Assembly (NCBI GenBank): GCA_002408085.1
Contig: DHQL01000003.1
Span: 1 to 64,000 of the forward strand
Direction of reading: 5' to 3'
Length of the DNA stretch: 64,000 nucleotides
Source: Spirochaeta sp. UBA5339
Lineage (GTDB): Bacteria; Spirochaetota; Spirochaetia; DSM-2461
The notes below the pieces were generated by a model that was not told where the DNA came from, did no database searches, and saw nothing but the letters and a program-made list of their open reading frames with translations. Every line of letters starts with the position of its first letter. Position 1 is the stretch's first letter. Positions 51,057 through 60,739 of this stretch are shown here, piece by piece. A program made the translations under genes and the position numbers.

Positions 51057-52544
51057 TTGAAGACCGTAATAGGTATAGACAATGGAACCCAGAGTACCAA
51101 AGTCGTCTTTTACAACTATGAGACCGGAAAAATTGCCGCCTCGGCATCGGCACCCCATGACCTGATATCCAGAGAGGACGGAAGCCGTGAGCAGAAAGCC
51201 TCCTGGTGGATCCAGGCCCTTCAGTCCTGTTTCGATCAGATCGATCCGGGAATCAAGCAGACCGCCCTGGCCGCCGGCGTTTCGGGGCAGCAGCACGGCT
51301 TTGTTCCTGTTGATGGAGAGGGTAATGTCCTTAACGATGTAAAACTCTGGTGTGATACATCCACTGCCGGCGAATGCCGCGAGCTTACCGAGTCCTATGG
51401 AAGTGATGAGAAGCTCCTTGAGGATACGGGCAACCTGATCCTCCCCGGCTACACAGCCTCCAAGATCCTCTGGTTCAAGAAGGCACATCCCGCTGAGTAT
51501 GCAAAAATGAAGCATGTCCTTCTGCCACATGACTATCTGAACTACTATCTCACCGGAGAAGCAGTGATGGAGTACGGCGATGCCTCGGGTACCGCCCTTC
51601 TGGATGTCCGTTCAAGAACCTGGCACAGGGAGCTGGTCGAGTCCCTTGATCCCGGCCTGATGGACTGTCTTCCCCGCTTGATCGAGCCCTGGGAGGCTGC
51701 CGGAACGGTGCTTCCGGAAGTGGCCGAACAGTTCGGAATCCCCGCGGGTATTCCCGTCTCTTCCGGAGGAGGGGACAATATGATGGGCGCCCTGGGAACC
51801 GGAACAACCCGTGACGGTGTTCTGACCATGAGTCTGGGAACCAGCGGAACCCTCTACGGCTATTCTGACAAACCCATTGTGGACCCCGATGGAAACCTGG
51901 CGGCCTTCTGCTCCTCCTCGGGAGGATGGCTGCCCCTGCTCTGCACCATGAACTGTACAGTGGCCACCGAGCTGATGAGAGATCTTTTCGAGTACGGTGT
52001 AAAGGAGTTCGACCAGCTGGGAGCCAGGGCCCCCGTGGGCGCCGAGGGGATTCTTACACTTCCCTTCTTTAACGGAGAGAGAACCCCCAACCTGCCTAAC
52101 GGTAAGGGCTGCATCGTCGGAATGACCGCATCCAATGTCAAAAAAGAGAATATCTTCCGCTCGGCCCTTGAGTCGGCAATCCTCGGAATGAAGGTCGGTC
52201 TCGACTCCTTTGAAAACCTCGGTTTCAAGGCAAAGGAGATCCGTCTGATCGGAGGAGGAGCAAATTCGAAGATCTGGAGACAGATTACTGCGGATGTTAT
52301 GAACCTTCCCGTGGTTATTCCCGAGTCTCCCGAGGCGGCGGCCCTGGGAGCAGCGGTTCAGGCCCTCTGGTGTCTGGAGAAAAGCGAGGGTAAGGATACT
52401 GATATCAATGTGCTTATCGATGAGCATATTGCCCTGGATTCAGAGGGGGGATGCGTACCTGTCCCCGAGAACGTCGAGAAGTACAAGGCCGTATACGCCG
52501 AGTACAGCAGATATGTGGAGGCGCTGTCTCCTCTGTTTTCATAG
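51057..52544 (+). CDS. xylB: Xylulokinase
   Basis: Phosphorylates D-xylulose with ATP for the pentose phosphate pathway. 495 residues, FGGY family. N-terminal phosphate motif TVIGIDNGTQSTKV, substrate region SGQQHGFVPVD, DNMMGALGTG, TLSLGTSGT-like TMSLGTSGTL and the C-terminal GGGANSKIWRQITADV. Upstream in-frame codons reach 51024, but TTG at 51057 has GGAGG with 5-base spacing and matches the usual start of the family. First gene of xylB-xylA, opposite the AraC-type regulator. Confidence 0.93.
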   Translation: MKTVIGIDNGTQSTKVVFYNYETGKIAASASAPHDLISREDGSREQKASWWIQALQSCFDQIDPGIKQTALAAGVSGQQHGFVPVDGEGNVLNDVKLWCDTSTAGECRELTESYGSDEKLLEDTGNLILPGYTASKILWFKKAHPAEYAKMKHVLLPHDYLNYYLTGEAVMEYGDASGTALLDVRSRTWHRELVESLDPGLMDCLPRLIEPWEAAGTVLPEVAEQFGIPAGIPVSSGGGDNMMGALGTGTTRDGVLTMSLGTSGTLYGYSDKPIVDPDGNLAAFCSSSGGWLPLLCTMNCTVATELMRDLFEYGVKEFDQLGARAPVGAEGILTLPFFNGERTPNLPNGKGCIVGMTASNVKKENIFRSALESAILGMKVGLDSFENLGFKAKEIRLIGGGANSKIWRQITADVMNLPVVIPESPEAAALGAAVQALWCLEKSEGKDTDINVLIDEHIALDSEGGCVPVPENVEKYKAVYAEYSRYVEALSPLFS

Positions 52545-52619
52545 GCTGCCGCCGGATTCCGCCGGCAGCGGACTCCGGATGCAGATAGTTGTGTAATTTT
52601 AAAGCAGGGGGTGCCCCTG
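52545..52619 (+). other. Two hairpins between xylB and xylA
   Basis: GCTGCCG...CGGCAGC (52545-52569, 7-bp stem) begins right after the xylB stop. CAGGGG-GTG-CCCCTG (52605-52619, 6-bp stem) follows. Neither has a T run. They may set the xylB:xylA mRNA ratio by cleavage or partial pausing. Confidence 0.45.
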
Positions 52620-52654
52620 TCTGATCGATTGATTTTTTATATAGGAGATTCATT

Positions 52655-53989
52655 ATGAGTCAGGTTTATGTAGGTAATAAAGAGTATTTTAAAGGTATCG
52701 GCAAGATCCCCTTCGAGGGAAAAGGTTCCGACAATCCCCTGGCCTTCAAGTTTTACGATGAGAACAAGAAGGTCCTGGGAAAGACAATGAAGGAGCACCT
52801 GCGCTTCGGTATCGCCTACTGGCACAGCTTCTGTGCTGCGGGAAACGACCCCTTCGGTAATGAGACCCTGGACCACCCCTGGTCCGAAAAGAGCGGACTG
52901 GATATGGCCAAGGACAAGGCCGACGCCGCATTCGAGTTTATCTCGAAGCTCGGCGCTCCCTACTACTGTTTCCACGATGTGGACGCTTCTCCCGAAGGAG
53001 CCTCCCTTTCCGAGTACGACAGCAACCTGAAGGCCGTAACAGCCATGCTCAAGGAGAGACAGGACGCTACCGGCATCAAGCTGCTCTGGAACACAGCCAA
53101 CATGTTCAGCAATCCCCGTTATATGAACGGTGCCTCCACCAACCCCGATTTCAACGTTCTTGCCTACGGCGCGGCCCAGGTTAAGGCCTGTCTGGAAGCC
53201 AACGTAGAGCTCGGCGGACAGGGTTACACCTTCTGGGGCGGTAGAGAGGGATATATGACTCTTCTCAACACAAACATGAAGAGAGAGAAGGACCACCTGG
53301 CCCAGTTCCTCATTGCTGCAAGAGACTACGGACGGAAGATCGGATTCAAGGGTAAGTTCTACATCGAGCCCAAACCCATGGAGCCCTCAAAGCACCAGTA
53401 CGACTATGATGCGGAGACAGTAATCAACTTTATCAAGGCCAACGGTCTGGAAGATGACTTCGCCACTAACATCGAAGCCAACCATGCCACCCTGGCGGGA
53501 CACTCCTTTGCCCACGACCTTCAGCTCAGCGCTGAGTACGGACTGCTGGGATCAGTAGACGCCAACCGTGGTGATATGCAGAACGGCTGGGACACAGACC
53601 AGTTCCCCAACGATGTGGCAGAGTGTGTTGAAGCCATGAGAATCATTCTCGGAATGGGCGGATTCAAGACCGGTGGTCTGAACTTCGACGCCAAGATCAG
53701 AAGAAACTCCACAGACCTGGAAGACCTCTTTATTGCTCACATCGGCGGCATGGATACCTTCGCACTGGCCCTTGAGATTGCGGCGAAGATCCAGGAAGAC
53801 GGTAAACTGGACAAGATGAAAGCAGACCGCTACAGCTCCTATGACTCAGGAAAGGGTAAGGAGTATGAAGAGGGTAAGCTGACTCTGGAAGACCTGTCCG
53901 CATATGCCCACGAGAACGGAGAGCCCGCTACAGTCAGCGGCAAGCAGGAACTCTACGAGAACATAGTGAATCAGTACCTTTTCGCTTAA
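52655..53989 (+). CDS. xylA: Xylose isomerase
   Basis: Interconverts D-xylose and D-xylulose, divalent-metal enzyme, cytoplasm. 444 residues, class II length. Motifs: FCFHD-type YYCFHDVDASPEG (catalytic His/Asp), TFWGGREGY, KFYIEPKPMEPSKHQYDYD (metal-binding Glu), NIEANHATLAGHSFAHDL and the Asp-rich DANRGD. AGGAGAT 7 bases before the ATG. Arg is mostly AGA and codons are highly biased, so strong expression is likely. Ends before two hairpins, the second with a T run. Confidence 0.97.
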   Translation: MSQVYVGNKEYFKGIGKIPFEGKGSDNPLAFKFYDENKKVLGKTMKEHLRFGIAYWHSFCAAGNDPFGNETLDHPWSEKSGLDMAKDKADAAFEFISKLGAPYYCFHDVDASPEGASLSEYDSNLKAVTAMLKERQDATGIKLLWNTANMFSNPRYMNGASTNPDFNVLAYGAAQVKACLEANVELGGQGYTFWGGREGYMTLLNTNMKREKDHLAQFLIAARDYGRKIGFKGKFYIEPKPMEPSKHQYDYDAETVINFIKANGLEDDFATNIEANHATLAGHSFAHDLQLSAEYGLLGSVDANRGDMQNGWDTDQFPNDVAECVEAMRIILGMGGFKTGGLNFDAKIRRNSTDLEDLFIAHIGGMDTFALALEIAAKIQEDGKLDKMKADRYSSYDSGKGKEYEEGKLTLEDLSAYAHENGEPATVSGKQELYENIVNQYLFA

Positions 53990-54004
53990 TCTTTTTTCAT
54001 ATAT

Positions 54005-54034
54005 GGCTCCCCCGCTTCCCCAATTGAGGGAGCC
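54005..54034 (+). other. First hairpin after xylA
   Basis: GGCTCCC (54005-54011) pairs with GGGAGCC (54028-54034), loop 16 bases, followed by GAAAACCTCC and six T. Imperfect T run placement; probably accessory to the terminator below. Confidence 0.5.
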
Positions 54035-54051
54035 GAAAACCTCCTTTTTTG

Positions 54052-54087
54052 CCGCCTTCCCGTTTCCTTTCGGGAGGGCGGTCTTTT
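54052..54087 (+). terminator. Terminator of xylBA
   Basis: CCGCCTTCCCG (54052-54062) pairs with CGGGAGGGCGG (54071-54081), 11 bp with one T-G pair, loop 8, then TCTTTT. Confidence 0.8.
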
Positions 54088-54092
54088 CGGGT

Positions 54093-54122
54093 TTGAAACA
54101 CACTACATCTGCATAGTATAAT
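54093..54122 (+). promoter_or_regulatory. Promoter of proC
   Basis: TTGAAA, 18 bases, perfect TATAAT, 39 bases before the ATG at 54161. It follows the xylBA terminator directly. Confidence 0.75.
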
Positions 54123-54160
54123 TGAGCCAGCAAGACAGATATCATCAGGACGGTTTAAAA

Positions 54161-54967
54161 ATGAATGTAGGTTTTATTGGTTCAGGAAATATGGCGAGCG
54201 CCATTATCGGCGGTCTTTTAAACAAGGGCAGTGTAAGCAGCTCTGATTTATATGTAACAGATGCCTCTTCCGAGGCTCTGGAGAGAATCTCTTCAAGGTT
54301 TAAGGGAATAAATACAAGCACAGACAATCTGGCATTTCTTGAAAAGCTGGACTATCTCTTTCTGGCGGTAAAGCCCCATATCTATGAGCCTGTTATCAGA
54401 CAGATTCGAAAGGCTGTAAGCGACAGCACCGTAATTATCACCATTGCCGCGGGCAAGAGCCGGGCACAGGTACTCGGGCTTTTCGAAAGGGATCTGAAGC
54501 TGGTCAGGACCATGCCCAATACCCCGGCACTGGTTGGCGAGGGAATGACGGCCCTCTGTCCCACGGAGAATCTGAGTGAAGCGGAGGTCAAAGAGGTTAT
54601 TGATCTGATGGGAGCCTGCGGCAGGGCTGAACTTCTGGAGGAGAGGCTCTTTGACGGCTATACCGCTCTCTGCGGCTCCAGTCCCGCCTATGTTTTTATG
54701 TTTATCGAGGCCCTGGCCGATGGAGCTGTCCGGGAGGGGCTTCCCCGGGACAAGGCTTACAGAATGGCTGCTCAGGCGGTTCTCGGTTCCGCGAAGATGG
54801 TTCTGGAAACAGGAACCCATCCGGGTGAGCTGAAGGATCAGGTCTGTTCCCCCGGAGGATCAACCATTGAGGCTGTCGGTGTTCTGGAGGAGAAGGGACT
54901 GCGTTCGGCCCTTATGGAAGCGGTCCGTGTCTGCGCCGATAAATCGGGAAAACTCTCCCGGAGCTGA
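54161..54967 (+). CDS. proC: Pyrroline-5-carboxylate reductase
   Basis: Last step of proline synthesis (NAD(P)H-dependent, cytoplasm). 268 residues. Rossmann start VGFIGSGNMASAI, KPH motif (LAVKPHIYEPV), MPNTPALVGEGMTAL, and the C-terminal signature SSPAYVFMFIEALADGAVREGLPRDKAY with HPGELKDQVCSPGGSTI. Start at 54161 matches family starts; an upstream in-frame ATG at 54122 would fall inside the -10 box. The promoter-like gap suggests it heads the unit ahead of the GGDEF gene (9 bases downstream). Confidence 0.96.
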   Translation: MNVGFIGSGNMASAIIGGLLNKGSVSSSDLYVTDASSEALERISSRFKGINTSTDNLAFLEKLDYLFLAVKPHIYEPVIRQIRKAVSDSTVIITIAAGKSRAQVLGLFERDLKLVRTMPNTPALVGEGMTALCPTENLSEAEVKEVIDLMGACGRAELLEERLFDGYTALCGSSPAYVFMFIEALADGAVREGLPRDKAYRMAAQAVLGSAKMVLETGTHPGELKDQVCSPGGSTIEAVGVLEEKGLRSALMEAVRVCADKSGKLSRS

Positions 54968-54976
54968 CACCCATAG

Positions 54977-57900
54977 ATGCATAAAATAATGAGCGGAATA
55001 CAGAAAATCACTCTTACTTTTATTCTGTTGATTTTCTGTTCTCCTCTCTGGGGAAGTTCCTTTATCTTTGACCATATAAGTCAGAAGGACGGACTTGCCA
55101 ACAACTCTGTTTCAGGGATTGTGCAGGACCGCCGGGGCTATCTCTGGTTTGCCACACAGAGCGGTCTCTGCCGTTACGACGGCAAGGGCTTTGTGGTCTA
55201 TGAGCATGAGCCCTTCGAGAAAAATACCCTTCCCCACGACCTTATTCAGACAATCTATCTGGACCCGGTAGATCCCTGGCTCTGGATCGGTACCTATGAC
55301 GGAGTTTCCCGCTTCAATCTGGAAACAGAGGAGTTTCAGAACTACGGCCATGCCTCGGGACAAAACCGTCTCTCCAATGAGATCGTTACCGCCGTCTGCA
55401 GAGACTCTGACGGATCAGTCTGGCTGGGCACCCTGGATGGTCTGAACCGGCTGGATCTGAAAAGCGGTGATATCCTCACTTATTTTCACAATCCCGATGA
55501 AGAGGACTCCCTGCTGAACAATACAATCCGCTCCCTCCATATGGATTCCGATGGAAGGCTGTGGGTAGGCAGTTATGGTGGTGTGGATCTCTTCGATCCT
55601 GAAACAGAGGGCTTCCGCCATTTCCGGGGCGAACCCGGGAATCCTGAGGCTCTTCGTTCCTCCGTTGTAATGGCCCTGGCCGATGCCGGCGGTTCCGGAC
55701 TCTGGGTGGGCACCTGGGACGGTGGTGTTTCCCTGCTGGACAGGGATACGGGAGCCGTTACCGATCATCTGGATGTGGAGGGAAATGTCTATCTGGTCTA
55801 TCCCGATCCCTCGGGAGACCTTTGGATCGGCACCTGGGGACAGGGTCTCTACCGCTGGTTCCGGGAGAGCGGTGAAACCGTCCACTTCGGGGCGGATCCT
55901 CTGGACGATTATAAACTGAATAACGGCATAGTCTACTCCTTCCTCAGGGACAGGGGAGGCGTCTACTGGATCGGAACAAACGGTGAAGGTGTCAATAAGC
56001 TGAATCCTCTGAAAAAGGACTTCCGTTTTCTTCATAACCAGAGGGAGAATGATCTCTCACTTCCCAGGGACCGGATACGGAGAATCATGATAGACAGTGA
56101 AAACCGTTTCTGGGTGGCCATGTACAGCAATGGTCTCTGGCGCTTTGACGGGGACTCGGTAAAGCACTGGATGCCCGATGATGACAATCCCTGGTCTCTC
56201 TCCCACCAGAATGCAGTCGAAGTGATCGAGGACTCCCGGGGCCGGGTATGGGTGGGAACTCTGGAGGGACTGGATCGCTACAATCCCATAACCAATGATT
56301 TTGATCACTTCTCTCTCTCCTCCCTGGCTCCGGGAATGAAGGAGCCTATAGTCTATGCCATTCAGGAGGATATTGACGGAAGCTTCTGGATCGGCACCTA
56401 CAGACAGGGACTTATCCACTGGTCAGAAGAAGATGGTATTCTGGATGTGTTCAGCCACTCTCCCGAAGATCCAAGGCTGAGCAACAATCTTATTTTCAGG
56501 ATTTTCAGGGACAGCAGAAACAACATCTGGGTAGGAACCAATCAGGGGCTCAACCTTTACAACAGGGAGACAGGCAGTTTCAAATTCTTCCTTCATGATC
56601 CCCGGGACAGGGAGAGTCTGAGCAATAATCTGATCAACGATATCTTTGAAGACAGCCGGGGAAGGATCTGGGTTGCCACCGGCGGGGGCCTCAGCAGACT
56701 CTCTGAAGCGGGGGGAAGTTTTGTTCACTACTTCAAGTCGGACGGTCTTTTTTCCAACCATATTCAGGCCCTCCAGGAGGATGCCCGCAGCAGACTGTGG
56801 ATCGCCTGCACCTCGGGGATCAGCATTCTGAATATGGAGGATGATACAATTATCAGAATTGACGAGAGTGACGGCATTGTGGCCCAGCAGATGTACAGCG
56901 CATCGGTGATGGACCCGGAAGGGCTGATCTACTTCGGAAGTTCCGAAGGCGTTCTCCGGTTCAACTCTGACATCCTCTATGACAATCCCCATCCTCCGGC
57001 CCTCTGGATGAACAGCATTGAGGTTATGGGGACACCCTATCCGTATTTATCCGAACTTCTGGAGGGGAGGAGTCTTGGTCTGAACTGGAGACAAAACCTT
57101 GTGAGTTTTGAATTTGCGGCTCTGGATTTTACCAGTCCCGATCAGAATCAGTACCGCTATATGCTCGAGGGCCTGGACAGGGATTGGATTCACAGCGGAA
57201 CACGAAACTATGCAGTCTATCAGAACCTCTCTCCCGGGAACTACCTGTTCAAGGTAACCGCCTCGAACAACGACGGTGTCTGGAGCAGCGAGGAGCTTGT
57301 TATTCCTGTTCATATCAAGGCTCCGCCATGGAAGCAGCGCTGGTTTGTGGTGCTCTACTTTGTCGCGGGAATCCTTTCTATTATTCTCTTTTCCAATGTA
57401 AGGGCAAACCTTCTGTTAAAGAAGAAACTCAATGTCTCCGAGAGCAGCAGAAACAATCTTCAGGTCCTCAATGACAGGCTGGAGCTCCTTGCCTGGAAGG
57501 ACGGGCTGACAGGACTATCGAACCGGAGATATTTTGATCTTTCCCTCAATAATCTCTGGCACCTTGCGGTAAGAGAGCAGAAAATTATTACACTATTGAT
57601 GATTGATGTGGATCATTTTAAGGCTTACAATGATCTTTACGGGCATCAGAAAGGGGATGATGTATTGAAGCAGACCGCCTCTCTTGTAAAGGGGGTACTC
57701 CGCAGAGATACCGATTCGGTCTGTCGTTACGGCGGTGAGGAGATAGCGGTTATTCTTTTTGATACAGGTGTTGATGAGGGTATTACCCTCTGTGAGTCTA
57801 TCCTGCAGGCTGTCAGGGAAGAATCCATCCCCCATAAAGCTTCGCCTGTCGCTTCTTATCTGACTCTCTCCATAGGACTGGCAAGTCTGGTCCCCGGTTT

Positions 57901-58006
57901 TGAACAGCTGCCTGATATTCTGGTAAGGAAGGCCGATGATGCTCTCTACAGGGCAAAAAACAGCGGTCGGAACCGCTATGTTGTTAATAAAGACAATGAT
58001 GATTGA
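54977..58006 (+). CDS. Periplasmic two-propeller sensor with GGDEF domain (diguanylate cyclase)
   Basis: 1009 residues. Signal peptide (~5-25), then about 14 Reg_prop blades (phrases WFATQSGLCRYDG, WIGTYDGVSRFN, WVGTNQGLNLYN) that fold as two seven-blade propellers. A Y_Y_Y domain follows at ~690-775 (ASNNDGVWSSE), one membrane helix (~784-802), a short coiled coil and a GGDEF domain (~840-1000). The active site is GGEEI and an inhibitory RDTD (RxxD) lies five residues before it, so it should make c-di-GMP with product feedback. Unlike most Reg_prop sensors, the output is GGDEF rather than a histidine kinase. Overlapped by the PtsP frame. Confidence 0.93.
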   Translation: MHKIMSGIQKITLTFILLIFCSPLWGSSFIFDHISQKDGLANNSVSGIVQDRRGYLWFATQSGLCRYDGKGFVVYEHEPFEKNTLPHDLIQTIYLDPVDPWLWIGTYDGVSRFNLETEEFQNYGHASGQNRLSNEIVTAVCRDSDGSVWLGTLDGLNRLDLKSGDILTYFHNPDEEDSLLNNTIRSLHMDSDGRLWVGSYGGVDLFDPETEGFRHFRGEPGNPEALRSSVVMALADAGGSGLWVGTWDGGVSLLDRDTGAVTDHLDVEGNVYLVYPDPSGDLWIGTWGQGLYRWFRESGETVHFGADPLDDYKLNNGIVYSFLRDRGGVYWIGTNGEGVNKLNPLKKDFRFLHNQRENDLSLPRDRIRRIMIDSENRFWVAMYSNGLWRFDGDSVKHWMPDDDNPWSLSHQNAVEVIEDSRGRVWVGTLEGLDRYNPITNDFDHFSLSSLAPGMKEPIVYAIQEDIDGSFWIGTYRQGLIHWSEEDGILDVFSHSPEDPRLSNNLIFRIFRDSRNNIWVGTNQGLNLYNRETGSFKFFLHDPRDRESLSNNLINDIFEDSRGRIWVATGGGLSRLSEAGGSFVHYFKSDGLFSNHIQALQEDARSRLWIACTSGISILNMEDDTIIRIDESDGIVAQQMYSASVMDPEGLIYFGSSEGVLRFNSDILYDNPHPPALWMNSIEVMGTPYPYLSELLEGRSLGLNWRQNLVSFEFAALDFTSPDQNQYRYMLEGLDRDWIHSGTRNYAVYQNLSPGNYLFKVTASNNDGVWSSEELVIPVHIKAPPWKQRWFVVLYFVAGILSIILFSNVRANLLLKKKLNVSESSRNNLQVLNDRLELLAWKDGLTGLSNRRYFDLSLNNLWHLAVREQKIITLLMIDVDHFKAYNDLYGHQKGDDVLKQTASLVKGVLRRDTDSVCRYGGEEIAVILFDTGVDEGITLCESILQAVREESIPHKASPVASYLTLSIGLASLVPGFEQLPDILVRKADDALYRAKNSGRNRYVVNKDNDD

Positions 58007-58017
58007 GGACCTGCAAA

Positions 58018-60282
58018 ATGACCAAAGATAATGTTGAACTGATTTGTAATATTGGCGAACTCTCCGATCTCTTTCGTGAAAAGAGTGATGTCCGGGGCTT
58101 TCTGCAGAAGGTCGTCAAGACGGTTTCGGGTCATATGAAGGCCGATGTCTGTTCCATCTATCTCTATGACGAGTATCTGGACCGGCTGATTCTGGAGGCA
58201 ACAGAGGGACTGAATCCCGAGCTGATAGGAAAACTCATTCTCGGTACCGGTGAAGGCCTTGTGGGTACAGCCATGAAGGAACTCCGGTCCATCCTGGAGA
58301 AGAACGGTCAGGAGAACCCTAAATTCAAGGCCATCCCGGGGAGTCTTGAAGAGCAGTATCAGGCCTTTCTTGCGGTACCTATCCTCAGCGGACTGACCCG
58401 TATCGGCGTCCTTGTCCTGCAGCACCACCTTCCCGGCTACTTCAATAAAAACGATATGATGGCCTTCAAGGCCATAGCCTCACAGCTTGCGGCCACTCTG
58501 GAAAATGCCAAGCTTCTGATGGGGGTTTCCCAGAAGAAGGAGGCTCCACGGAAACAGGAGGATGTATCCCTGATCAAGGGACAGGCTGTGGTTGAGGGCA
58601 TCGGTATAGGAAAGGCCTATGTCATGGAGGCCGGCAGGAGCAAAAACCTCTTTACAGGCCTGCCTGAGAGCTGTCTGAATGCAGGGGAGGAGGACTTTGT
58701 AAAGGCTCTCTCCCAGACAGAAGAGCAGCTTCAGGAGCTGCAGACCGAGATGGAGGAGCAGCTTTCCGATGTGGGCTCACTGATCTTCAGTACTCACCTG
58801 CTTATGCTCCGGGACTCCTCGTTTATCGGGAAGATGGAGGAGGATATCAAAGCCGGAGTCTCCCCGTGCAACGCCATCATTACCCGGGTGGAGTACTTTA
58901 TGAAGGTCTTCTCCGAGAGCGACAATCCCAGGCTCCAGGAGAAGGTGCAGGATATTCGGGACCTGGGACACAGACTTCTTCGGAACCTTTCCGGTGAGGA
59001 GCAGGACTCGGGTGATTATTCCGGACAGGTCCTTGTAGCCCGGGAGCTTCTGCCCTCGGAGCTGGTTAAGATTACAGCACAGCATGTGGAGGGCCTTGTC
59101 CTCTTCAGTCAGGGAGCTTCCGCCCATATTACCATACTGGCCAAGTCCCTTGGTGTTCCCCTTGTATACACCGATGACAAGAGGCTCTTTTCCATCAGCT
59201 CAGGAACATTTCTGATTATTGACGGTTTCCAGGGAAACCTGCTGATCAATCCGGGTGAAGACACCCTGACACAGTACAGATCCCTCAAAAAGGACCGGCA
59301 GCTCATCCTTGATCAGGAGAACCTGATTCAGGAGGAGACCAGGACCCTTGACGGTGAGCGGGTCTATCTGCGTGCCACCATCAACCTGATCAGCGATATC
59401 AAGATGGCTGTAAGGATGAAATCCGAAGGGATCGGGCTCTACCGCTCGGAGTTTCCCTTTCTTATAAGGAACAGCTTTCCCAGTGAGGACGAGCAGTATC
59501 TGGTTTACAAAAAGATCTTTGACGGGATGGACCATCCCCTGATAACCCTCAGGGCCCTTGATATCGGCGGGGATAAGATCCTCTCCTATGTTCCCGACTC
59601 GGAGGAGGAGAACCCCTTCCTCGGACTCCGGGCAATTCGGTTTCTGCTTGAGAACAAGAAAATCTTTGTGGGACAGCTGAAGGCCATGCTCCGCGCGGGA
59701 GAGGGCAGAAAGTTCAGAATCATGTTTCCTCTTATCTCCTCTCTTGATGATTTCAGACAGGCAAAGAGAATGGTGGACAAGAGCATTGAGTTCCTCAAGA
59801 GAGACGGCATGGATTGCGGTCCGGTTCCGGAGCTGGGTGTTATGATTGAGCTTCCCTCGGCGGTTATGATGGTTGAGGATCTGGCCAAGGAGGCGGACTT
59901 CATGTCTGTGGGCTCCAATGACCTTGTTCAGTACTTGCTTGGTGTGGACAGAACCAACGAGAAGGTCTCCGGGCTCTACGATCCCCGGCACCCTGCGGTT
60001 CTGAGGACCATTGCCCGCATAGCCGAGGCCTCTCGTAAGGAGAACTGCACCTTAAGCATATGCGGCAATATGGCCTTCAATAAAGAGATGGTTTACTTTC
60101 TGCTCGGTACGGGAATCACCAATCTATCGATGCCTCCGGTACAGATTCCGGCAATTCAGAGATTTATCAATGCAGTGGATGTTGAAAAAGCAAGAAGTGA
60201 CAGTAAGAAGCTGCTGGCAATGAACTCCCTGGAGGAGATACATGCCTTTATTGACAAAGCAGTAAACGGGATTGAGATCTGA
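58018..60282 (+). CDS. ptsP: GAF domain-containing PTS enzyme I (PtsP, EI-Ntr type)
   Basis: 754 residues. GAF domain ~15-160 (sensor; CSIYLYDEYLDRLILEATEGL), then the PEP-utilising enzyme I: N-terminal helical HPr-binding region, swivel with active-site His in GASAHITILAKSLG (~residue 365), and PEP-binding C-domain (GIGLYRSEFPFL, RALDIGGDK, LGVMIELPSAVMM, NDLVQYLLGVDR, ICGNMA). It phosphorylates HPr-like proteins with PEP and in EI-Ntr senses nitrogen/other signals via GAF. TTG at 58003 is possible but GAGGA favours the ATG at 58018. Follows the c-di-GMP sensor by 11 bases. Confidence 0.93.
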   Translation: MTKDNVELICNIGELSDLFREKSDVRGFLQKVVKTVSGHMKADVCSIYLYDEYLDRLILEATEGLNPELIGKLILGTGEGLVGTAMKELRSILEKNGQENPKFKAIPGSLEEQYQAFLAVPILSGLTRIGVLVLQHHLPGYFNKNDMMAFKAIASQLAATLENAKLLMGVSQKKEAPRKQEDVSLIKGQAVVEGIGIGKAYVMEAGRSKNLFTGLPESCLNAGEEDFVKALSQTEEQLQELQTEMEEQLSDVGSLIFSTHLLMLRDSSFIGKMEEDIKAGVSPCNAIITRVEYFMKVFSESDNPRLQEKVQDIRDLGHRLLRNLSGEEQDSGDYSGQVLVARELLPSELVKITAQHVEGLVLFSQGASAHITILAKSLGVPLVYTDDKRLFSISSGTFLIIDGFQGNLLINPGEDTLTQYRSLKKDRQLILDQENLIQEETRTLDGERVYLRATINLISDIKMAVRMKSEGIGLYRSEFPFLIRNSFPSEDEQYLVYKKIFDGMDHPLITLRALDIGGDKILSYVPDSEEENPFLGLRAIRFLLENKKIFVGQLKAMLRAGEGRKFRIMFPLISSLDDFRQAKRMVDKSIEFLKRDGMDCGPVPELGVMIELPSAVMMVEDLAKEADFMSVGSNDLVQYLLGVDRTNEKVSGLYDPRHPAVLRTIARIAEASRKENCTLSICGNMAFNKEMVYFLLGTGITNLSMPPVQIPAIQRFINAVDVEKARSDSKKLLAMNSLEEIHAFIDKAVNGIEI

Positions 60283-60286
60283 AGGA

Positions 60287-60703
60287 TCAGCAAGCCTCAA
60301 TATAGTTTGAAAGAATATCCTGAATAGTACGATCCATCAGAGACTTTCTGATATCCTGTTCTGTGTCATACCAGAAGTTGGCGAGACCACAGTCCACGGA
60401 GCGTTCACAGTTCTCTCCCCCTGCGGTACAGGGGGCAAGAAGTACACCCTCTTCAACAGCTTCCAGTACATCAAGTATGGTAATCTGGTCAAGTTCTCTA
60501 GCCAGACGGAAGCCCCCAGAGGCACCTCTGATTGACTCTGTGATTCCGGCTTTTTTAAGTTTTGTGAAAATCTGCTCAAGAAATATCGGAGACAGGTCCT
60601 CCCTGTCGGATATCGATTTAATCGAAATCGGTTTGTTGTCGTCGTTTTTAGCCATGTTCACTATCGCTCTGATAGCATATCGGCCTTTGGTAGTTATTCT
60701 CAT
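60287..60703 (-). CDS. Rrf2-family transcriptional regulator (IscR-like)
   Basis: 138 residues. Winged helix with KGRYAIRAIV and SDREDLSPIFLEQIFTKLKKAG (helix-turn-helix), then the wing SIRGASGGFRLAR. A three-Cys cluster motif C-X6-C-X5-C (PCTAGGENC...DC) near residue 90 resembles the 2Fe-2S ligands of IscR (C-X5-C-X5-C), so it probably senses Fe-S or redox state. Tail-to-tail with ptsP, head-to-head with the UroD gene across 180 bases. Its -10 box ends six bases before the ATG and no Shine-Dalgarno is present, so it may be leaderless. Confidence 0.92.
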   Translation of the reverse strand: MRITTKGRYAIRAIVNMAKNDDNKPISIKSISDREDLSPIFLEQIFTKLKKAGITESIRGASGGFRLARELDQITILDVLEAVEEGVLLAPCTAGGENCERSVDCGLANFWYDTEQDIRKSLMDRTIQDILSNYIEAC

Positions 60704-60709
60704 ATTAAT

Positions 60710-60739
60710 ATTCTACTGATATTTACTATTCGATAGCAA
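60710..60739 (-). promoter_or_regulatory. Promoter of the Rrf2 regulator, overlapping a TTACT-N11-AGTAA inverted repeat
   Basis: On the minus strand TTGCTA, 18 bases, TAGAAT, then ATTAAT and the ATG. The inverted repeat TTACT (60723-60727) / AGTAA (60739-60743) lies in the -35/spacer region, a usual place for an autorepressor site. The repeat could also act on the divergent UroD gene. Confidence 0.5.

Noticed and set aside
51612..52427. Antisense frame opposite xylB
   Set aside because: Entirely within xylB, with no start signal or recognisable domain.
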